The notes below the pieces were generated by a model. The model was given only the letters and a program-made list of their open reading frames with translations. It was not told the origin of the DNA and did no database searches. The translations under genes and the position numbers were made by a program. Shown here piece after piece: positions 16,919-26,731 of a DNA stretch of 64,000 nucleotides (its first letter is position 1; each line of letters opens with the position of its first letter). The stretch comes from Fischerella sp. JS2 (lineage in GTDB: Bacteria > Cyanobacteriota > Cyanobacteriia > Cyanobacteriales > Nostocaceae): assembly GCF_032393985.1 (NCBI RefSeq), contig NZ_CP135918.1:3410001-3474000 (forward strand), written 5' to 3'.

Positions 16919-18049
16919 ATGCAACCTACTATTTCTACAATTCCTCTACGCCAGATGGCTTCTGGTGATTTTTTGTCACTGCAATTATATAAATTTACTG
17001 GCACTTATCCAGGCAAAAAAGTTTACATTCAATCTAATCTACATGGTGCAGAAATAGCTGGTAATGCAGTAATTCACCAATTCATTGAATTTTTATTGAC
17101 ACTAAATGATACTGATTTAATTGGCGAAATTTGGTTAGTTCCTGTTTGTAATCCGATGGGAACGAATACACGTATACATCACTTTTCTCCTGGTAGATAC
17201 TGTCTTTACGAAGCGAAAGATTGGAACCGTATATTTTGGGATTACGAAAAAGAAGCTGATGATTTAGCTATATTTGCTAAATCTCAACTTCATTTAAATT
17301 CGGAGGTCGTCAAACAAAATTATCTTGCCTTAATTCAGCAAAAATTTACTGAACTTTTAGAAAAAATTAATTCTCCCAGTAGCGTACCTTATACTGAGAA
17401 GTTTCGCTACAAACTACAATCTCTAAGTTTAGATGCTGATTACTTAATTGATTTACATAGTTCTACCAATCAAGGTTTAAATTACCTTTATTACTTTCCC
17501 AATCGAGAAGACAGTGCTAAATACTTTTTACTGAATTTTGGGATTGTACTTGATGAATATGACGGAGATGCCTTTGATGAAGCATTTATTAAGCCTTGGT
17601 TAGCATTAGAAAAATATTTGAAAGAACTAGGAAGAAATATCAAGTTTGAAGTAGAAGCCTGGACACTTGAGTTAGGTATGGGTATGCAAATGAATCTTGA
17701 TTCAGTAGCCAAAGGTATTTTAGGAATCAAAAACTATTTAGCATCCAAAGGAGTACTTAAAATTGCTGGCTTTCCTTTAGCAAAGAGTGAATCTCACAAA
17801 ATGACTTTTAGAGCCAGAAGTCAAATTAGGAAATATTATGCCCCTGTCGGTGGAATGATTCAAGCGAGAGTTGAGTTAGGCAGTGAAATTAAAGCTGGAG
17901 AAAAGCTTTATCAAATTCTGAGTTTCAATAAAGAAGGTAAATTACCTCAGATAAGTGACATTTACGCTGAACAAGATGGATTAGTTTATGATGTTGCAAC
18001 TAATCAAGCCGTAAATGAAGGGGAGTTTGTGTTGGGAGTGATTAATTAA
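16919..18049 (+). CDS. Succinylglutamate desuccinylase / aspartoacylase family metallo-hydrolase
   Basis: A 376-aa zinc-dependent M14-like enzyme. It shows QSNLHGAEIAGN (His/Glu zinc ligands), VPVCNPMGTN, a LIDLHSSTNQG motif supplying the third ligand region, and EAWTLELG with the catalytic Glu. The C-terminal ~80 residues form a beta-rich, biotinyl/lipoyl-like domain (PVGGMIQARVELGSEIKAGE), as in many AstE-like proteins. The acyl-amino-acid or other amide substrate is unknown. The start is ATG behind low-complexity DNA; an upstream start is excluded by stops. Confidence 0.82.
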   Translation: MQPTISTIPLRQMASGDFLSLQLYKFTGTYPGKKVYIQSNLHGAEIAGNAVIHQFIEFLLTLNDTDLIGEIWLVPVCNPMGTNTRIHHFSPGRYCLYEAKDWNRIFWDYEKEADDLAIFAKSQLHLNSEVVKQNYLALIQQKFTELLEKINSPSSVPYTEKFRYKLQSLSLDADYLIDLHSSTNQGLNYLYYFPNREDSAKYFLLNFGIVLDEYDGDAFDEAFIKPWLALEKYLKELGRNIKFEVEAWTLELGMGMQMNLDSVAKGILGIKNYLASKGVLKIAGFPLAKSESHKMTFRARSQIRKYYAPVGGMIQARVELGSEIKAGEKLYQILSFNKEGKLPQISDIYAEQDGLVYDVATNQAVNEGEFVLGVIN

Positions 18050-18363
18050 GAAGGTAGAGGGCAGAAGGCGGGATAAAAATGCACAAATATATATATTCAT
18101 AAATAAATATCTATCCTATAGGTAGTTTTAGGTAGTTGGAACTAGGGTATTATTTAGTTTAGCTTTGTTAGTGATTCGTAACATTGTCTAAGCCAAATGC
18201 TTTGATATTTGGTATGTGAAATATATTTAGGTAGTTAAATATATTTAGTAGTAGATTAAACTTAAGCAAAGGCAATAGCTAAAAACGTCAGGGTGATTCT
18301 ATGTTTCTTTTGTCTCTACACACCATATTACTAATTGCAAACGTAGAGTAAACGGAGTCACAG
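18050..18363. other. AT-rich intergenic region upstream of era
   Basis: No gene. A direct repeat AAATATATTTAG (about 18220-18250) and TTTAGGTAGTT repeats are visible. It probably contains the era promoter. Confidence 0.4.
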
Positions 18364-19320
18364 GTGAATAGTAGTAATAATGATATCTTCTCTTTTGCAG
18401 GGGAAGTAATGATTCCACAGGCTCCTCCTGGTTTCAGGTCAGGCTTTATCGGTATTGTTGGTCGTCCCAATGTCGGTAAATCTACGTTGATGAATCAGTT
18501 AGTTGGACAAAAAATAGCCATTACATCACCAGTAGCCCAAACTACACGCAATCGATTGCGGGGCATATTAACCACAAAAGAGGCACAATTAATTTTTGTG
18601 GATACACCAGGAATTCATAAACCTCATCATCAGTTGGGTGAAGTGCTGGTGCAAAATGCCAAAATAGCGATTGAATCTGTGGATGTGGTGCTATTTGTAG
18701 TTGATGCTACAACTTTTTGTGGTGCAGGTGATCGCTACATTGCCGATTTACTGAGTCGCAGCAGCACACCTGTAATTTTAGGTCTAAACAAAATCGACCA
18801 ACAGGTAGCTAATTCCTTGGCTATAGATGAAAGTTACACGCAGTTAGCAAATGCTCATCAATGGCAGACGGTAAAATTTTCTGCCAAAACAGGTACAGGA
18901 TTAGGCGAATTACAACAATTACTAATTCAAAATATAGAACCCGGGCCTTACTACTATCCTCCCGACTTAGTTACCGATCAACCAGAACGCTTTATCATGG
19001 GCGAATTAATTCGAGAACAGATTTTGCTGTTAACGCGCGAAGAAATTCCCCATTCTGTAGCAATATCCATCGATAAAGTAGAAGAAACAACAACTATTAC
19101 CCGCGTATTAGCCACGATTCACGTCGAACGTGATTCTCAAAAAGGAATTCTCATTGGTAAAGGTGGTTCGATGCTGAAAGCCGTTGGTAGTGCAGCCAGA
19201 GAACAAATTCAAAAGTTAATTGCAGGCAAAGTTTACCTAGAATTATTTGTGAAAGTGCAACCAAAATGGCGTCAGTCACGCATTCGTTTAGCAGAATTCG
19301 GATATCGGGTAGAAGAGTAA
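18364..19320 (+). CDS. era: GTPase Era
   Basis: A 318-aa (or 303-aa) ribosome-assembly GTPase that binds 16S rRNA near its 3' end. G1 GRPNVGKS, the switch region TTRNRLRG, G3 DTPGIHKP and G4 NKID are all present. The C-terminal KH domain contains GILIGKGGSMLKAVG. The longer form starts at GTG 18364 with GGAG upstream. ATG 18409, preceded by AGGGGAA, is an equally good or better start and gives the usual length. It is a single gene on this strand. Confidence 0.96.
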   Translation: MNSSNNDIFSFAGEVMIPQAPPGFRSGFIGIVGRPNVGKSTLMNQLVGQKIAITSPVAQTTRNRLRGILTTKEAQLIFVDTPGIHKPHHQLGEVLVQNAKIAIESVDVVLFVVDATTFCGAGDRYIADLLSRSSTPVILGLNKIDQQVANSLAIDESYTQLANAHQWQTVKFSAKTGTGLGELQQLLIQNIEPGPYYYPPDLVTDQPERFIMGELIREQILLLTREEIPHSVAISIDKVEETTTITRVLATIHVERDSQKGILIGKGGSMLKAVGSAAREQIQKLIAGKVYLELFVKVQPKWRQSRIRLAEFGYRVEE

Positions 19321-19330
19321 AGTTGATTGT

Positions 19331-19482
19331 TGGTGAGTCCAGCCCCCCAAAAAGGCGGTTCCCGTCACGTAGACGCGCTTTACACGGCTTAAGGTAAGGG
19401 TAGGGGGACTGGCGTAGACGCCCAAAGGGCGGCTTCAAAGTAGAGTACCCGTTCCCCTTCAAGGGGTTCTTGAAGGGTAGGG
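19331..19482. repeat. Dispersed ~150-bp repeat, copy B
   Basis: It runs from GGTGAGTCCAGCCCCCC to CTTGAAGGGTAGGG and is the reverse complement of copy A (7939-8090) with few differences. The first ~110 bases match copy C (52045-52190), which has an extra internal stretch (GTTCGCACAGCGTGTCGC). It lies just after the era stop codon. Confidence 0.88.
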
Positions 19483-19565
19483 TTGTTGTTTGTTGTTTGG
19501 ATAAATAACTAACTACTAACCAATAACAATTGACAATTAACAATTGACGATTAACAAAATTAATT

Positions 19566-20237
19566 ATGTCTATTGATACTTCTATTAATCTGCCTCCAGA
19601 TGCTGCACCATTACAAGTATTAATCATTGAAGATGATCCGATGATGCTATTGGGTTTAGAACAGTCGCTGATGGCGCATCCCCAGTTGGAAATTATTGGA
19701 CAAGCTGAAGATGGCTATTTGGGTGTACAAGCGGCATTGAAACTCAAACCAGATGTAGTAGTAATGGATATTGGCTTACCCCGTTTAGATGGAATTGCAG
19801 CGACACAACAAATCAAAGCTGCATTACCCAACACTCATGTGGTGATGCTGACGTCTCATAAAACAGAAACGGAAATTATTGCTGCTTTATCTAGTGGCGC
19901 TGATGCATATTGTATTAAAGGAGCTAGTGTAGAGCGACTTTTAAGTGCGATCGCAGCTGCTGTGGAAGGTGCAACTTACCTTGATCCCCAAATTGCCAGA
20001 CAAGTAATTGAAAATCTCAAACCACCTTCCCCTAAAAGCAATGTAGCCCATCTTTCTGAACGCGAATTAGAAGTTTTGAAACTGATGGTAGAAGGCTATA
20101 GCAACCCAGAGATTGCTGAAAAACTCTACCTCAGCCCCAACACTGTGAAAACTCATGTCCGGGGAATCATGAATAAATTATCTGTTGATGATCGTGTACA
20201 GGCTGCTGTTGTAGCCTTGCGTTCCGGATTGGTTTAA
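19566..20237 (+). CDS. NarL/FixJ-family response regulator
   Basis: A 223-aa two-domain regulator. The receiver domain, about 17-135, has the acidic pair EDDP, the phospho-acceptor Asp in VVMDIGLPRLDG, and the conserved Thr/Lys (MLTSHKT.. CIKGAS). The LuxR-type HTH, about 155-220, includes LSERELEVLKLMVEGYSNPE and SPNTVKTHVRGIMNKL. No histidine kinase gene is adjacent, so the partner is unknown. Tandem repeats reach close to the ATG. Confidence 0.93.
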   Translation: MSIDTSINLPPDAAPLQVLIIEDDPMMLLGLEQSLMAHPQLEIIGQAEDGYLGVQAALKLKPDVVVMDIGLPRLDGIAATQQIKAALPNTHVVMLTSHKTETEIIAALSSGADAYCIKGASVERLLSAIAAAVEGATYLDPQIARQVIENLKPPSPKSNVAHLSERELEVLKLMVEGYSNPEIAEKLYLSPNTVKTHVRGIMNKLSVDDRVQAAVVALRSGLV

Positions 20238-20274
20238 ATCAGTGAACAGTTATCAGTGAACAAAAATATTTTAG

Positions 20275-20370
20275 TTAAAAGAGATTACATCGTTCTAGAT
20301 AGTAATTGTCTTGAACACGTTGCAAATCTTCTGCAATTTGACAAGCAGTGTGACGACATCTATTACTCAT
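20275..20370 (-). CDS. Possible 31-aa Cys/His-containing peptide
   Basis: A short frame starting MSNRCRHTACQIAEDLQRVQ and ending NYYLERCNLF, with regular amphipathic helix spacing. It could be a real small protein; the frame also extends upstream to an alternative start at 20508. There is no family match I know and no clear ribosome-binding site. Treat as tentative. Confidence 0.3.
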   Translation of the reverse strand: MSNRCRHTACQIAEDLQRVQDNYYLERCNLF

Positions 20371-20539
20371 ATTGAAATGAGATTCGGATTCAGGACGAGA
20401 ATTATGTGGAATCCAGTTGTTGCTGTCAGTGTTGAAAATCAACAAGAACATGAGTTTGCCCAAAATTCCGCAAGATTTCCAGTGTAGAACTGACAGCAGT
20501 GATAGCACCTCACCCAGTAGATATCATCTCATTGGGTGA

Positions 20540-20640
20540 AGTAGTTAGTGGGTAGAGACGCGATGTTCCTCGCGTCTGTACATTAGCAGTTAGTAGTTAG
20601 TAGTTTTTTACCACTAACCACTAACCACTAACCAACAACA
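20540..20640. repeat. Heptamer block with hairpin repeat copy
   Basis: TTAGTAG/CTAACCA heptamers surround the hairpin at 20556-20577 (AGACGCGA, loop TGTTCC, TCGCGTCT), in the opposite orientation to the 9303 copy. Confidence 0.88.
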
Positions 20641-20642
20641 AA

Positions 20643-21107
20643 TCAATGATGTATTTCCAAATTGAGAATATAGCATCCCAATTGGACTTTTCCTGCCCAT
20701 AACTCATACTCCACTCGTAAATGTTCTGGCAGTGGGTGTCCGTTTAGGGTTAGGTTACGAGTAAAATTACGTAAGCGAATTGGTTGGTTGGGTTGTAGGG
20801 ACTCATTTGGCAACCAATAGCGGGTAATGCCGTATACACCCCGTTCCCAAAAATGTCGGTAACTCAACTGAGCATTACCTTGCATAGTCATAGTAACTCG
20901 GTAAGGGGAAATCTCCAGCCATAATACCCTGGGACTACTGGAATTTAGTGCCTCTTTACTGTTGGTTACAGTCGGTGCTGTCAACAGTAAATGAAAGCGA
21001 TCGCGATCTTTTTGATACAGTGTTGCGGCAGTTTCAACAACAGACCAGAGTGGCAGATCTGTAGAAATAAGTGATAAGCACACGGGCTTGCGGTGATGTG
21101 TCAGCAT
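20643..21107 (-). CDS. Conserved cyanobacterial hypothetical protein (154 aa)
   Basis: A soluble protein of unknown function. It has a mixed alpha/beta pattern with a beta-rich C-terminal half (YRVTMTMQGNAQLSYRHFWERG, LRNFTRNLTLNGHPLPEHLRVEYELWAGKVQLG). No signal peptide, membrane segment or catalytic motif is seen. The sequence reads as genuine protein rather than a shadow frame. Its neighbours (regulator, aroA) give no functional clue. Confidence 0.68.
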   Translation of the reverse strand: MLTHHRKPVCLSLISTDLPLWSVVETAATLYQKDRDRFHLLLTAPTVTNSKEALNSSSPRVLWLEISPYRVTMTMQGNAQLSYRHFWERGVYGITRYWLPNESLQPNQPIRLRNFTRNLTLNGHPLPEHLRVEYELWAGKVQLGCYILNLEIHH

Positions 21108-21738
21108 GGGAGCGATAGAGGCTAGAAGCTAAGGAGTAAAACGAAATCAAATATCAGGTGATCGACAATTAATGGTAAGCAACGGAACCTTGTTTAGCTA
21201 GACTTGGATCAACTGGACAAATTGGGTTTAAAACAAGCTAAGATACCAATCTATGCAGCCTTGATGGGGCTTTTTCTAAATTTAGCTTTCGCAAATGATA
21301 GTTTACGTGGTTGCAATGTGTTGTAACTAAAGTAAATACACTTGTACTTAAACCGCTTTTAGCTCAGGGAAACTTGCTGGTAACATTATAAGGAAGTCAG
21401 ACTCGTTGTAGAAGCGCAAAACGTGACTTCCTGAAGTATTCAAACACTACTGACTAACAGGGAACAGGGAAAGCGGAACTGGGAACAAGGAACATATTTA
21501 TAGAGAATGTGTAATTAATTTTGTTTAGTACTTAAATAGACTCTGAGCGTATTTGATTAATTTTCATGCAAAAGAAAGCGATAGGATACTAGCGAGGAAG
21601 TAACTAGCAGTAGCTCAATTCAGTGAGCAGTGAACAGTTATTCAGTGATCAATTGGTATCTGATAACTGATAACTGATAACTGTTAAAGCTTTTGCTATC
21701 GGTCAACTTCCGATGCAGTCACAAGTCAGTTTATCCTA
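21108..21738. other. Intergenic region upstream of aroA
   Basis: No gene. It contains an inverted repeat GGAAGTCA (21392-21399) / TGACTTCC (21424-21431) and a TTATCAG/GATAACTG heptamer tract at about 21630-21690. The aroA promoter should lie here but was not resolved. Confidence 0.45.
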
Positions 21739-23091
21739 ATGTCGCATTCTGTTATCACCTTAGAAACTAAAGAAAACGTTTCGCAAAACTTAATTATTCA
21801 GCCGTATACTTCTGGATTATCTTTACAAGGTCAAATTCAGATTCCGGGAGATAAATCTATCTCTCATCGTGCTTTGATGTTGGGTGCGATCGCTCAAGGT
21901 CAAACCCAAATCAAAGGGTTACTTTTAGGTGAAGATCCTTGCAGCACTGCTAGCTGTTTCCAAGCAATGGGGGCAGAAATTTCTGAGTTGAATAGTGAAC
22001 TTGTAACAGTTACAGGTATTGGTTTGGGCAATTTACAAGAACCAACAGATGTGTTGAATGCTGGTAATTCAGGTACAACGATACGATTAATGTTGGGATT
22101 ATTAGCATCCCATCCAGGACGCTTTTTTACTGTTACAGGTGATAGTTCTTTGCGATCGCGTCCGATGTCTCGTGTGGTTAAGCCACTACAACAGATGGGG
22201 GCGCAAATTTGGGGACGTAAAGACGCTTCTTTAGCACCTTTGGCCATTTCTGGACAGGCTCTCAAACCAATTCATTATCACTCTCCTATTGCTTCTGCTC
22301 AAGTCAAATCCTGTATTTTGCTGGCAGGTTTGCTAACACAAGGACAAACTACTGTGACTGAACCAGCCCTTTCCCGCGATCATAGTGAAAGAATGCTCAG
22401 GGCCTTTGGGGCAAAATTAGATATTGATCCCCAAACTCATAGTGTGACAATTACAGGCCCTGCTCAACTAGTTGGACAAACAGTAATTGTTCCTGGGGAT
22501 ATCAGTTCCGCAGCCTTTTGGTTAGTAGCTGGGGCAATTGTACCAAATTCCGAGTTAGTGATTGAGAATGTCGGCGTTAATCCGACTCGTACAGGTATTT
22601 TAGAAGCTTTAGCAATGATGGGGGCAGATATTCAAAGGTTGAATGAACGGGAAGTTGCTGGTGAACCAGTAGCCGATTTGCGGGTGCGTTCCAGTCGTTT
22701 ACAAAGTTGCATAATTGCTGGGGAAATCATACCCAGGCTGATTGATGAAATCCCAATTTTAGCAGTAGCTTCAGTATTTGCTACGGGTACAACTGTAATC
22801 AAAGATGCGGCAGAATTACGGGTTAAAGAAAGCGATCGCATTGCTGTTATGGCTCAGCAACTAAATAAGATGGGAGCAAAAGTAACTGAACTAACTGATG
22901 GGATGGAAATCACTGGTGGAACTCCCCTAGTTGGAACAGATGTAGATAGTTATACAGATCATCGCATTGCCATGAGTTTAGCGATCGCTGCTTTAGCTGC
23001 CACTGGTACAACTACCATCCAACGTGCAGAAGCAGCAAGTATCTCCTATCCAAATTTTGTCCCCACCCTGAAAACAGTCATCAGTCAATAG
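21739..23091 (+). CDS. aroA: 5-enolpyruvylshikimate-3-phosphate synthase
   Basis: A 450-aa cytosolic enzyme of the shikimate pathway that joins phosphoenolpyruvate to shikimate-3-phosphate. Signatures include [30 protein letters not shown] (PEP-binding loop), [25 protein letters not shown], and [15 protein letters not shown] near the end with the catalytic region. Length fits the family, with a ~15-aa N-terminal extension. It is monocistronic. Confidence 0.97.
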   Translation: MSHSVITLETKENVSQNLIIQPYTSGLSLQGQIQIPGDKSISHRALMLGAIAQGQTQIKGLLLGEDPCSTASCFQAMGAEISELNSELVTVTGIGLGNLQEPTDVLNAGNSGTTIRLMLGLLASHPGRFFTVTGDSSLRSRPMSRVVKPLQQMGAQIWGRKDASLAPLAISGQALKPIHYHSPIASAQVKSCILLAGLLTQGQTTVTEPALSRDHSERMLRAFGAKLDIDPQTHSVTITGPAQLVGQTVIVPGDISSAAFWLVAGAIVPNSELVIENVGVNPTRTGILEALAMMGADIQRLNEREVAGEPVADLRVRSSRLQSCIIAGEIIPRLIDEIPILAVASVFATGTTVIKDAAELRVKESDRIAVMAQQLNKMGAKVTELTDGMEITGGTPLVGTDVDSYTDHRIAMSLAIAALAATGTTTIQRAEAASISYPNFVPTLKTVISQ

Positions 23092-23349
23092 TCAATAGTC
23101 CATCGTCAATCGTCATTAGTCATTAATCACTTTTATTCTCCCCACCTCCCCATCACCCCACACTCCCCACCTCTCGCTCCCCGAACAGATAGACAGTCTC
23201 AAAGAAAAATTCTACAATCGGACTGAGAGCAGTAAATTGACTCATTGTACAATTAACATAAAAATGGTAGAGACTGTCCTGTGATTACCCTCGCTTGTGG
23301 AATCACTTAATAATAGAAGAAAGTATTTTAGTAGAGGGCAACAAGCAAA

Positions 23350-23472
23350 ATGGATGTAAAGCTAATATTAATCGCACTGACTGCAATTTTTACTGTATCA
23401 TGCTTGTTCTTTGGCACTAAAAACGGGTTCTACGATTCTGACAACTACCACGGCAATGGCTCTGCACATTGA
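23350..23472 (+). CDS. 40-aa single-helix membrane peptide, conserved-looking
   Basis: Starts MDVKLILIALTAIFTVSCLF and ends DNYHGNGSAH. Residues 4-21 form one hydrophobic helix followed by a polar tail. The size and layout match small thylakoid-complex subunits of cyanobacteria (photosystem, cytochrome b6f or NDH-1 accessory peptides), but I cannot assign it to one. A Cys at the helix end could alternatively suggest a tiny lipoprotein. The upstream GAGGGCAACAAGCAAA offers a weak ribosome-binding site. Confidence 0.65.
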   Translation: MDVKLILIALTAIFTVSCLFFGTKNGFYDSDNYHGNGSAH

Positions 23473-23788
23473 TAGAAATACAGCTAAAGGCAATCGCCCC
23501 TAATCTGTCTAATCAGGACTTCATGATGACCCACGTTTTCTTAAATCAGTAAACAGTGATCAAGCTTTGGTACTGACCCTCCCCATAGTGGAAGACTCAA
23601 CCCAGGTAATAGAACTGATAACTGATAACTGTTCTGTGAAGACTTCCTCCCCCACAGCAAATCCGCTTTCCAAGGGCGTAGGGGCGTAAGTTAGGAAATT
23701 AGCCCCTAGATAAAGTGATAAATATTTTCGTAAAAGTTCTTGGTTTGTTGGAAATATTCATAAAAATGAGTTCGGCGGGGAGGAAAGC
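23473..23788. other. Intergenic region
   Basis: No gene. A GATAACTG heptamer tract lies at about 23608-23632. A GGGGAGGAAAG ribosome-binding site precedes the ATG at 23789. Confidence 0.4.
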
Positions 23789-25456
23789 ATGAGCGATCGT
23801 CTGTCAGTATCCTCGCGTATGGATTCAGGGGAAGTAGCAAGTGAGTTAGAATGTGTACCCTATGGTGTCAACCACACTGATGAAGGTGTGTGTTTGTTAG
23901 TGCGAATGGGACCACACCGCTTTTTACTAGACTGTGGTTTGGCAGATATTTCGCCTATTCTGAAAGAAGTTACAAAGTCAGCACGGCGGGGTAGTTCGCC
24001 TCTACCTGCTGACTTTGTTTTTGTAAGTCATGCTCACCCAGATCACGCCAGGGGTTTGCTGACACTACATCAAGCTTTTCCTCTGTTACCCATCTACGCT
24101 AGTGAGGTAACTAGTAAGTTACTGCCGTTAAATTGGCTTGATCAAGATAGTCAAGAATTATCACAATTTTGTCAGGCTTTGCCTTTGCGATCGCCACTAG
24201 AAGTAAAAGATGGTCTGGTGGTGGAATTATTTCCGGCGGGACATTTACCAGGGGCTGCGGCAATTCTATTTACCTATGTTACCCCACAGCGTACCTATAA
24301 GTTATTGTATACTGGTGACTTTTTCTTATCTAACTCACGATTAGTGGAGGGTTTGCGCTTAGAAGAATTGCGGGGATTGGAGTTAGATGTGCTAATTATT
24401 GAAGGGACGTATGGTACTTCTCGTCACCCTCACCGTCGTAACCAAGAAAATCAACTAGCAGAAAGAATTAATCGGGCGATCGCTGACCGTTACTCTGTAC
24501 TTATGCCTACACCTGCTTTAGGGTTGGGTCAAGAACTATTAATGCTTTTACGCAGCCATCATCACTTTACAGGTCGTGACCTTGATATCTGGGTTAACGG
24601 TGCTGTTGCTACTGGCTGTGATGCCTATTTAGAGTTATTACCCCACTTTCCGCCCTCGGTACAAAATTTTGCCCGTCATCAACCATTATTTTGGGATGAA
24701 CGGATACGTCCTCGTGTCCGGCGTTTGCAGCCACACCAGCGTGCAACTGTCGGTAAGTTTCCTTGTATTATCGTCACCGACTCTACAGTTGACCTGAGTC
24801 AGTACATGCAACCTGATACAGGGCCCTGGCTGATTCTCTTACCAGAAAAAACTGACATAAAAATTAATTATGAACAGTTTCCCGGAATTGTCACTCTTGA
24901 AAGCTATCTACTTGCCCAACATAGTGATGGCCCCGGTACTACTCAACTAATTCATAATTTGCGACCTCAGCATGTCATCTTTGTTCATGCTTCTCCTACC
25001 TATTTGGCAGACTTGACTAGCTTGGAGGAATTGCAAAATCGTTACCACGTACATTCTCCAGAAGTAGGGACATTGGTAGAACTACTGATTGGTGAAACAT
25101 TTTTACAACCAGCTGCGCCAGAAACGAATTATGAAGGTGAACTCACCGAGTTAGAAACGGTTGTAACGATTGCCCTTCCTGATGCGATTACAGCTGATCC
25201 CCGTTGGCAACAATTTGCTGATACAGGTTTAATAGAAGCCCGTTGGCAAGGAGAAGAACTAGTATTGCGGGGGTTGTCACAACGAGAACTTTTGAATCAA
25301 AGTAGCGATCGCTATGTGTGGTCTGATGTAGACTGCTGCGGAACCTGCCGACATCAAAGGGGACAACGGTGCTGGAATCCCGCGTCCCCTTTATATAACT
25401 TCAAAGTAACCCTTGATGGTTACTGTCCAGCTTTTGAGCGTGGCAGTGATAGTTAA
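23789..25456 (+). CDS. Metallo-beta-lactamase/beta-CASP-like hydrolase with Cys-rich C-terminus
   Basis: A 555-aa protein. The N-terminal MBL domain has HxHxDH as SHAHPDHARG, then FPAGHLPGAAA and LYTGDFFLS for metal ligands, and LIIEGTYGT, as in RNA-processing beta-CASP enzymes. A beta-CASP-like region follows (PTPALGLGQELLMLL, FVHASPTYL). A ~100-aa tail ends with a distinctive cysteine cluster near residue 525 (CCGTCRHQRGQRCWNP.. YCPAF) that could bind zinc. RNase J and CPSF-like proteins lack this tail. The substrate is probably RNA, but that is inference. The start may instead be the second Met (MDSGEV). Confidence 0.82.
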   Translation: MSDRLSVSSRMDSGEVASELECVPYGVNHTDEGVCLLVRMGPHRFLLDCGLADISPILKEVTKSARRGSSPLPADFVFVSHAHPDHARGLLTLHQAFPLLPIYASEVTSKLLPLNWLDQDSQELSQFCQALPLRSPLEVKDGLVVELFPAGHLPGAAAILFTYVTPQRTYKLLYTGDFFLSNSRLVEGLRLEELRGLELDVLIIEGTYGTSRHPHRRNQENQLAERINRAIADRYSVLMPTPALGLGQELLMLLRSHHHFTGRDLDIWVNGAVATGCDAYLELLPHFPPSVQNFARHQPLFWDERIRPRVRRLQPHQRATVGKFPCIIVTDSTVDLSQYMQPDTGPWLILLPEKTDIKINYEQFPGIVTLESYLLAQHSDGPGTTQLIHNLRPQHVIFVHASPTYLADLTSLEELQNRYHVHSPEVGTLVELLIGETFLQPAAPETNYEGELTELETVVTIALPDAITADPRWQQFADTGLIEARWQGEELVLRGLSQRELLNQSSDRYVWSDVDCCGTCRHQRGQRCWNPASPLYNFKVTLDGYCPAFERGSDS

Positions 25457-25521
25457 TAGTACTTATTTATTAGTTAGTTGTTAGTAGTTAGTAGGTCTAC
25501 TAACCACTAACCACCAACCAG

Positions 25522-25833
25522 CTAGTCTGGATTAGAATCTGTGTAACGATTGCGGATACGTTCTACCTCTGGACAGTCTTCGGTCAACAAAGGTTCAACA
25601 TTGCCACGCGGCACGGAAGCTAATTTCTGAGTTATGGCACCAATACTTTCAAGACGAACCATTTCCTCCCAAGAACAGATTTCCTCGTCTTCTTCTGTTT
25701 CATAGCGTAGGGTAACTAAATCTCCCTCTATATCGATGATGCGGGCGCGTTCAATCCAGCGTTGCTGGTCCCGCAAGAACACACATACCTCCCGCCCATC
25801 GCAACACAGTTGATAAATCTTGCGGTGTAGCAT
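25522..25833 (-). CDS. Conserved cyanobacterial small acidic protein (103 aa)
   Basis: Starts MLHRKIYQLCCDGREVCVFL and contains RWIERARIIDIEGDLVTLRY, a beta-barrel-like strand pattern, then an acidic stretch (ETEEDEEICSWEEM). No enzyme motif or membrane segment is seen. It appears highly conserved in cyanobacteria as far as I recall, without known function. It is convergent with the metallo-hydrolase gene. Confidence 0.78.
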   Translation of the reverse strand: MLHRKIYQLCCDGREVCVFLRDQQRWIERARIIDIEGDLVTLRYETEEDEEICSWEEMVRLESIGAITQKLASVPRGNVEPLLTEDCPEVERIRNRYTDSNPD

Positions 25834-26515
25834 CTACTGCTTCTGCCTTTTTAAATCTAGTTAAATCTGTTAACATCTGGGTTTTATTCCCCAATTTATA
25901 GCACTCTTTTTGGGTTGATGAAAATTAACCCTTATTAAAGATGCTCTGTTTGACCCAAACCCAAGACTTGCTTGTGGTTATCAACCAATGGAAATTTTGA
26001 ATCATCAATTTAAAGTTGGCTTGTGTTTATTTCACCAACTTAACCCCACCTGTTGAGGCCATTCAGGGAATGTTCATCTCACATAAGTCACATAATTCAG
26101 GAGTTAAGCTGACCAGGTCGATAGTATTCGCTGGTGAGTCCTTAGTATCATTATGTAATAAAAGATACTTAAAAACAAGCTTAGGTTGCAGTTGTCGAAG
26201 TTGCCTACTTGTATTCATTGGCATTGCTGGGAAGTCTGGGGACTCGGCTTTACTTTTATCCCTACGTAATTGATCTTAGCTTATTCTCTAGTAACCTTCA
26301 TGCTTTTAAACAACTAATGCTTAATAAAAAGTCAAAAATGAGCCTTTGCGGTGATGAGGCAGCATCCTACAGTACGAGTTGAGTGTGCTAATCTACAGGT
26401 TAAGAGCATTGTAGCACTTGACATTGGGTTGTAGCGACTGTCTTCACGCTTTGGAGGCATAAAGCCCCATAAGGCCAATAGTCAATAGGTCAAGGGTTTC
26501 CCTGAGTTTTGCTTA
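25834..26515. other. Gene-poor stretch
   Basis: About 680 bp without a convincing gene. A plus-strand frame at 26016-26273 lacks an ATG and looks random. Heptamer-like AATAGTCAATAGGTCAA occurs near 26477. No RNA family was recognised. Confidence 0.4.
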
Positions 26516-26731
26516 TTAGTTTCTTTTGTAGTATTTGGGACATTCCATGACCAGATTTGAAGAAGCTTCTCGCTTAATACGACCCGCACGAACAGCATCT
26601 AATAATATTGAAAGGGCGGTTAAATCCTCTGGCTGATAGCTTTTTGTCGCCAGCATTTGATGAAGAAGACCCTCGGATTCAACACTAAGATATCCTGTTT
26701 CAAAAGCAGATTCAATAAGTGCGCGGATCAT
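26516..26731 (-). CDS. Small conserved cyanobacterial protein (71 aa)
   Basis: MIRALIESAFETGYLSVESE followed by regular amphipathic helices (LLHQMLATKSYQPEDLTALS, LLDAVRAGRI) and a short basic tail. It is all-helical and soluble, resembling small adaptor-like cyanobacterial proteins. No function is known to me. A near-perfect CRP-type palindrome lies about 108 bp upstream of its start, so cAMP-dependent control is a possibility. Confidence 0.7.
   Translation of the reverse strand: MIRALIESAFETGYLSVESEGLLHQMLATKSYQPEDLTALSILLDAVRAGRIKREASSNLVMECPKYYKRN

Noticed and set aside
19151-19627. Minus-strand 158-codon frame across the era end and the dispersed repeat
   Set aside because: It is antisense to era and then reads through repeat copy B and heptamers, so it is an accidental frame.
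26016-26273. Plus-strand 85-codon frame
   Set aside because: No ATG, no ribosome-binding site and random composition in a gene-poor stretch.
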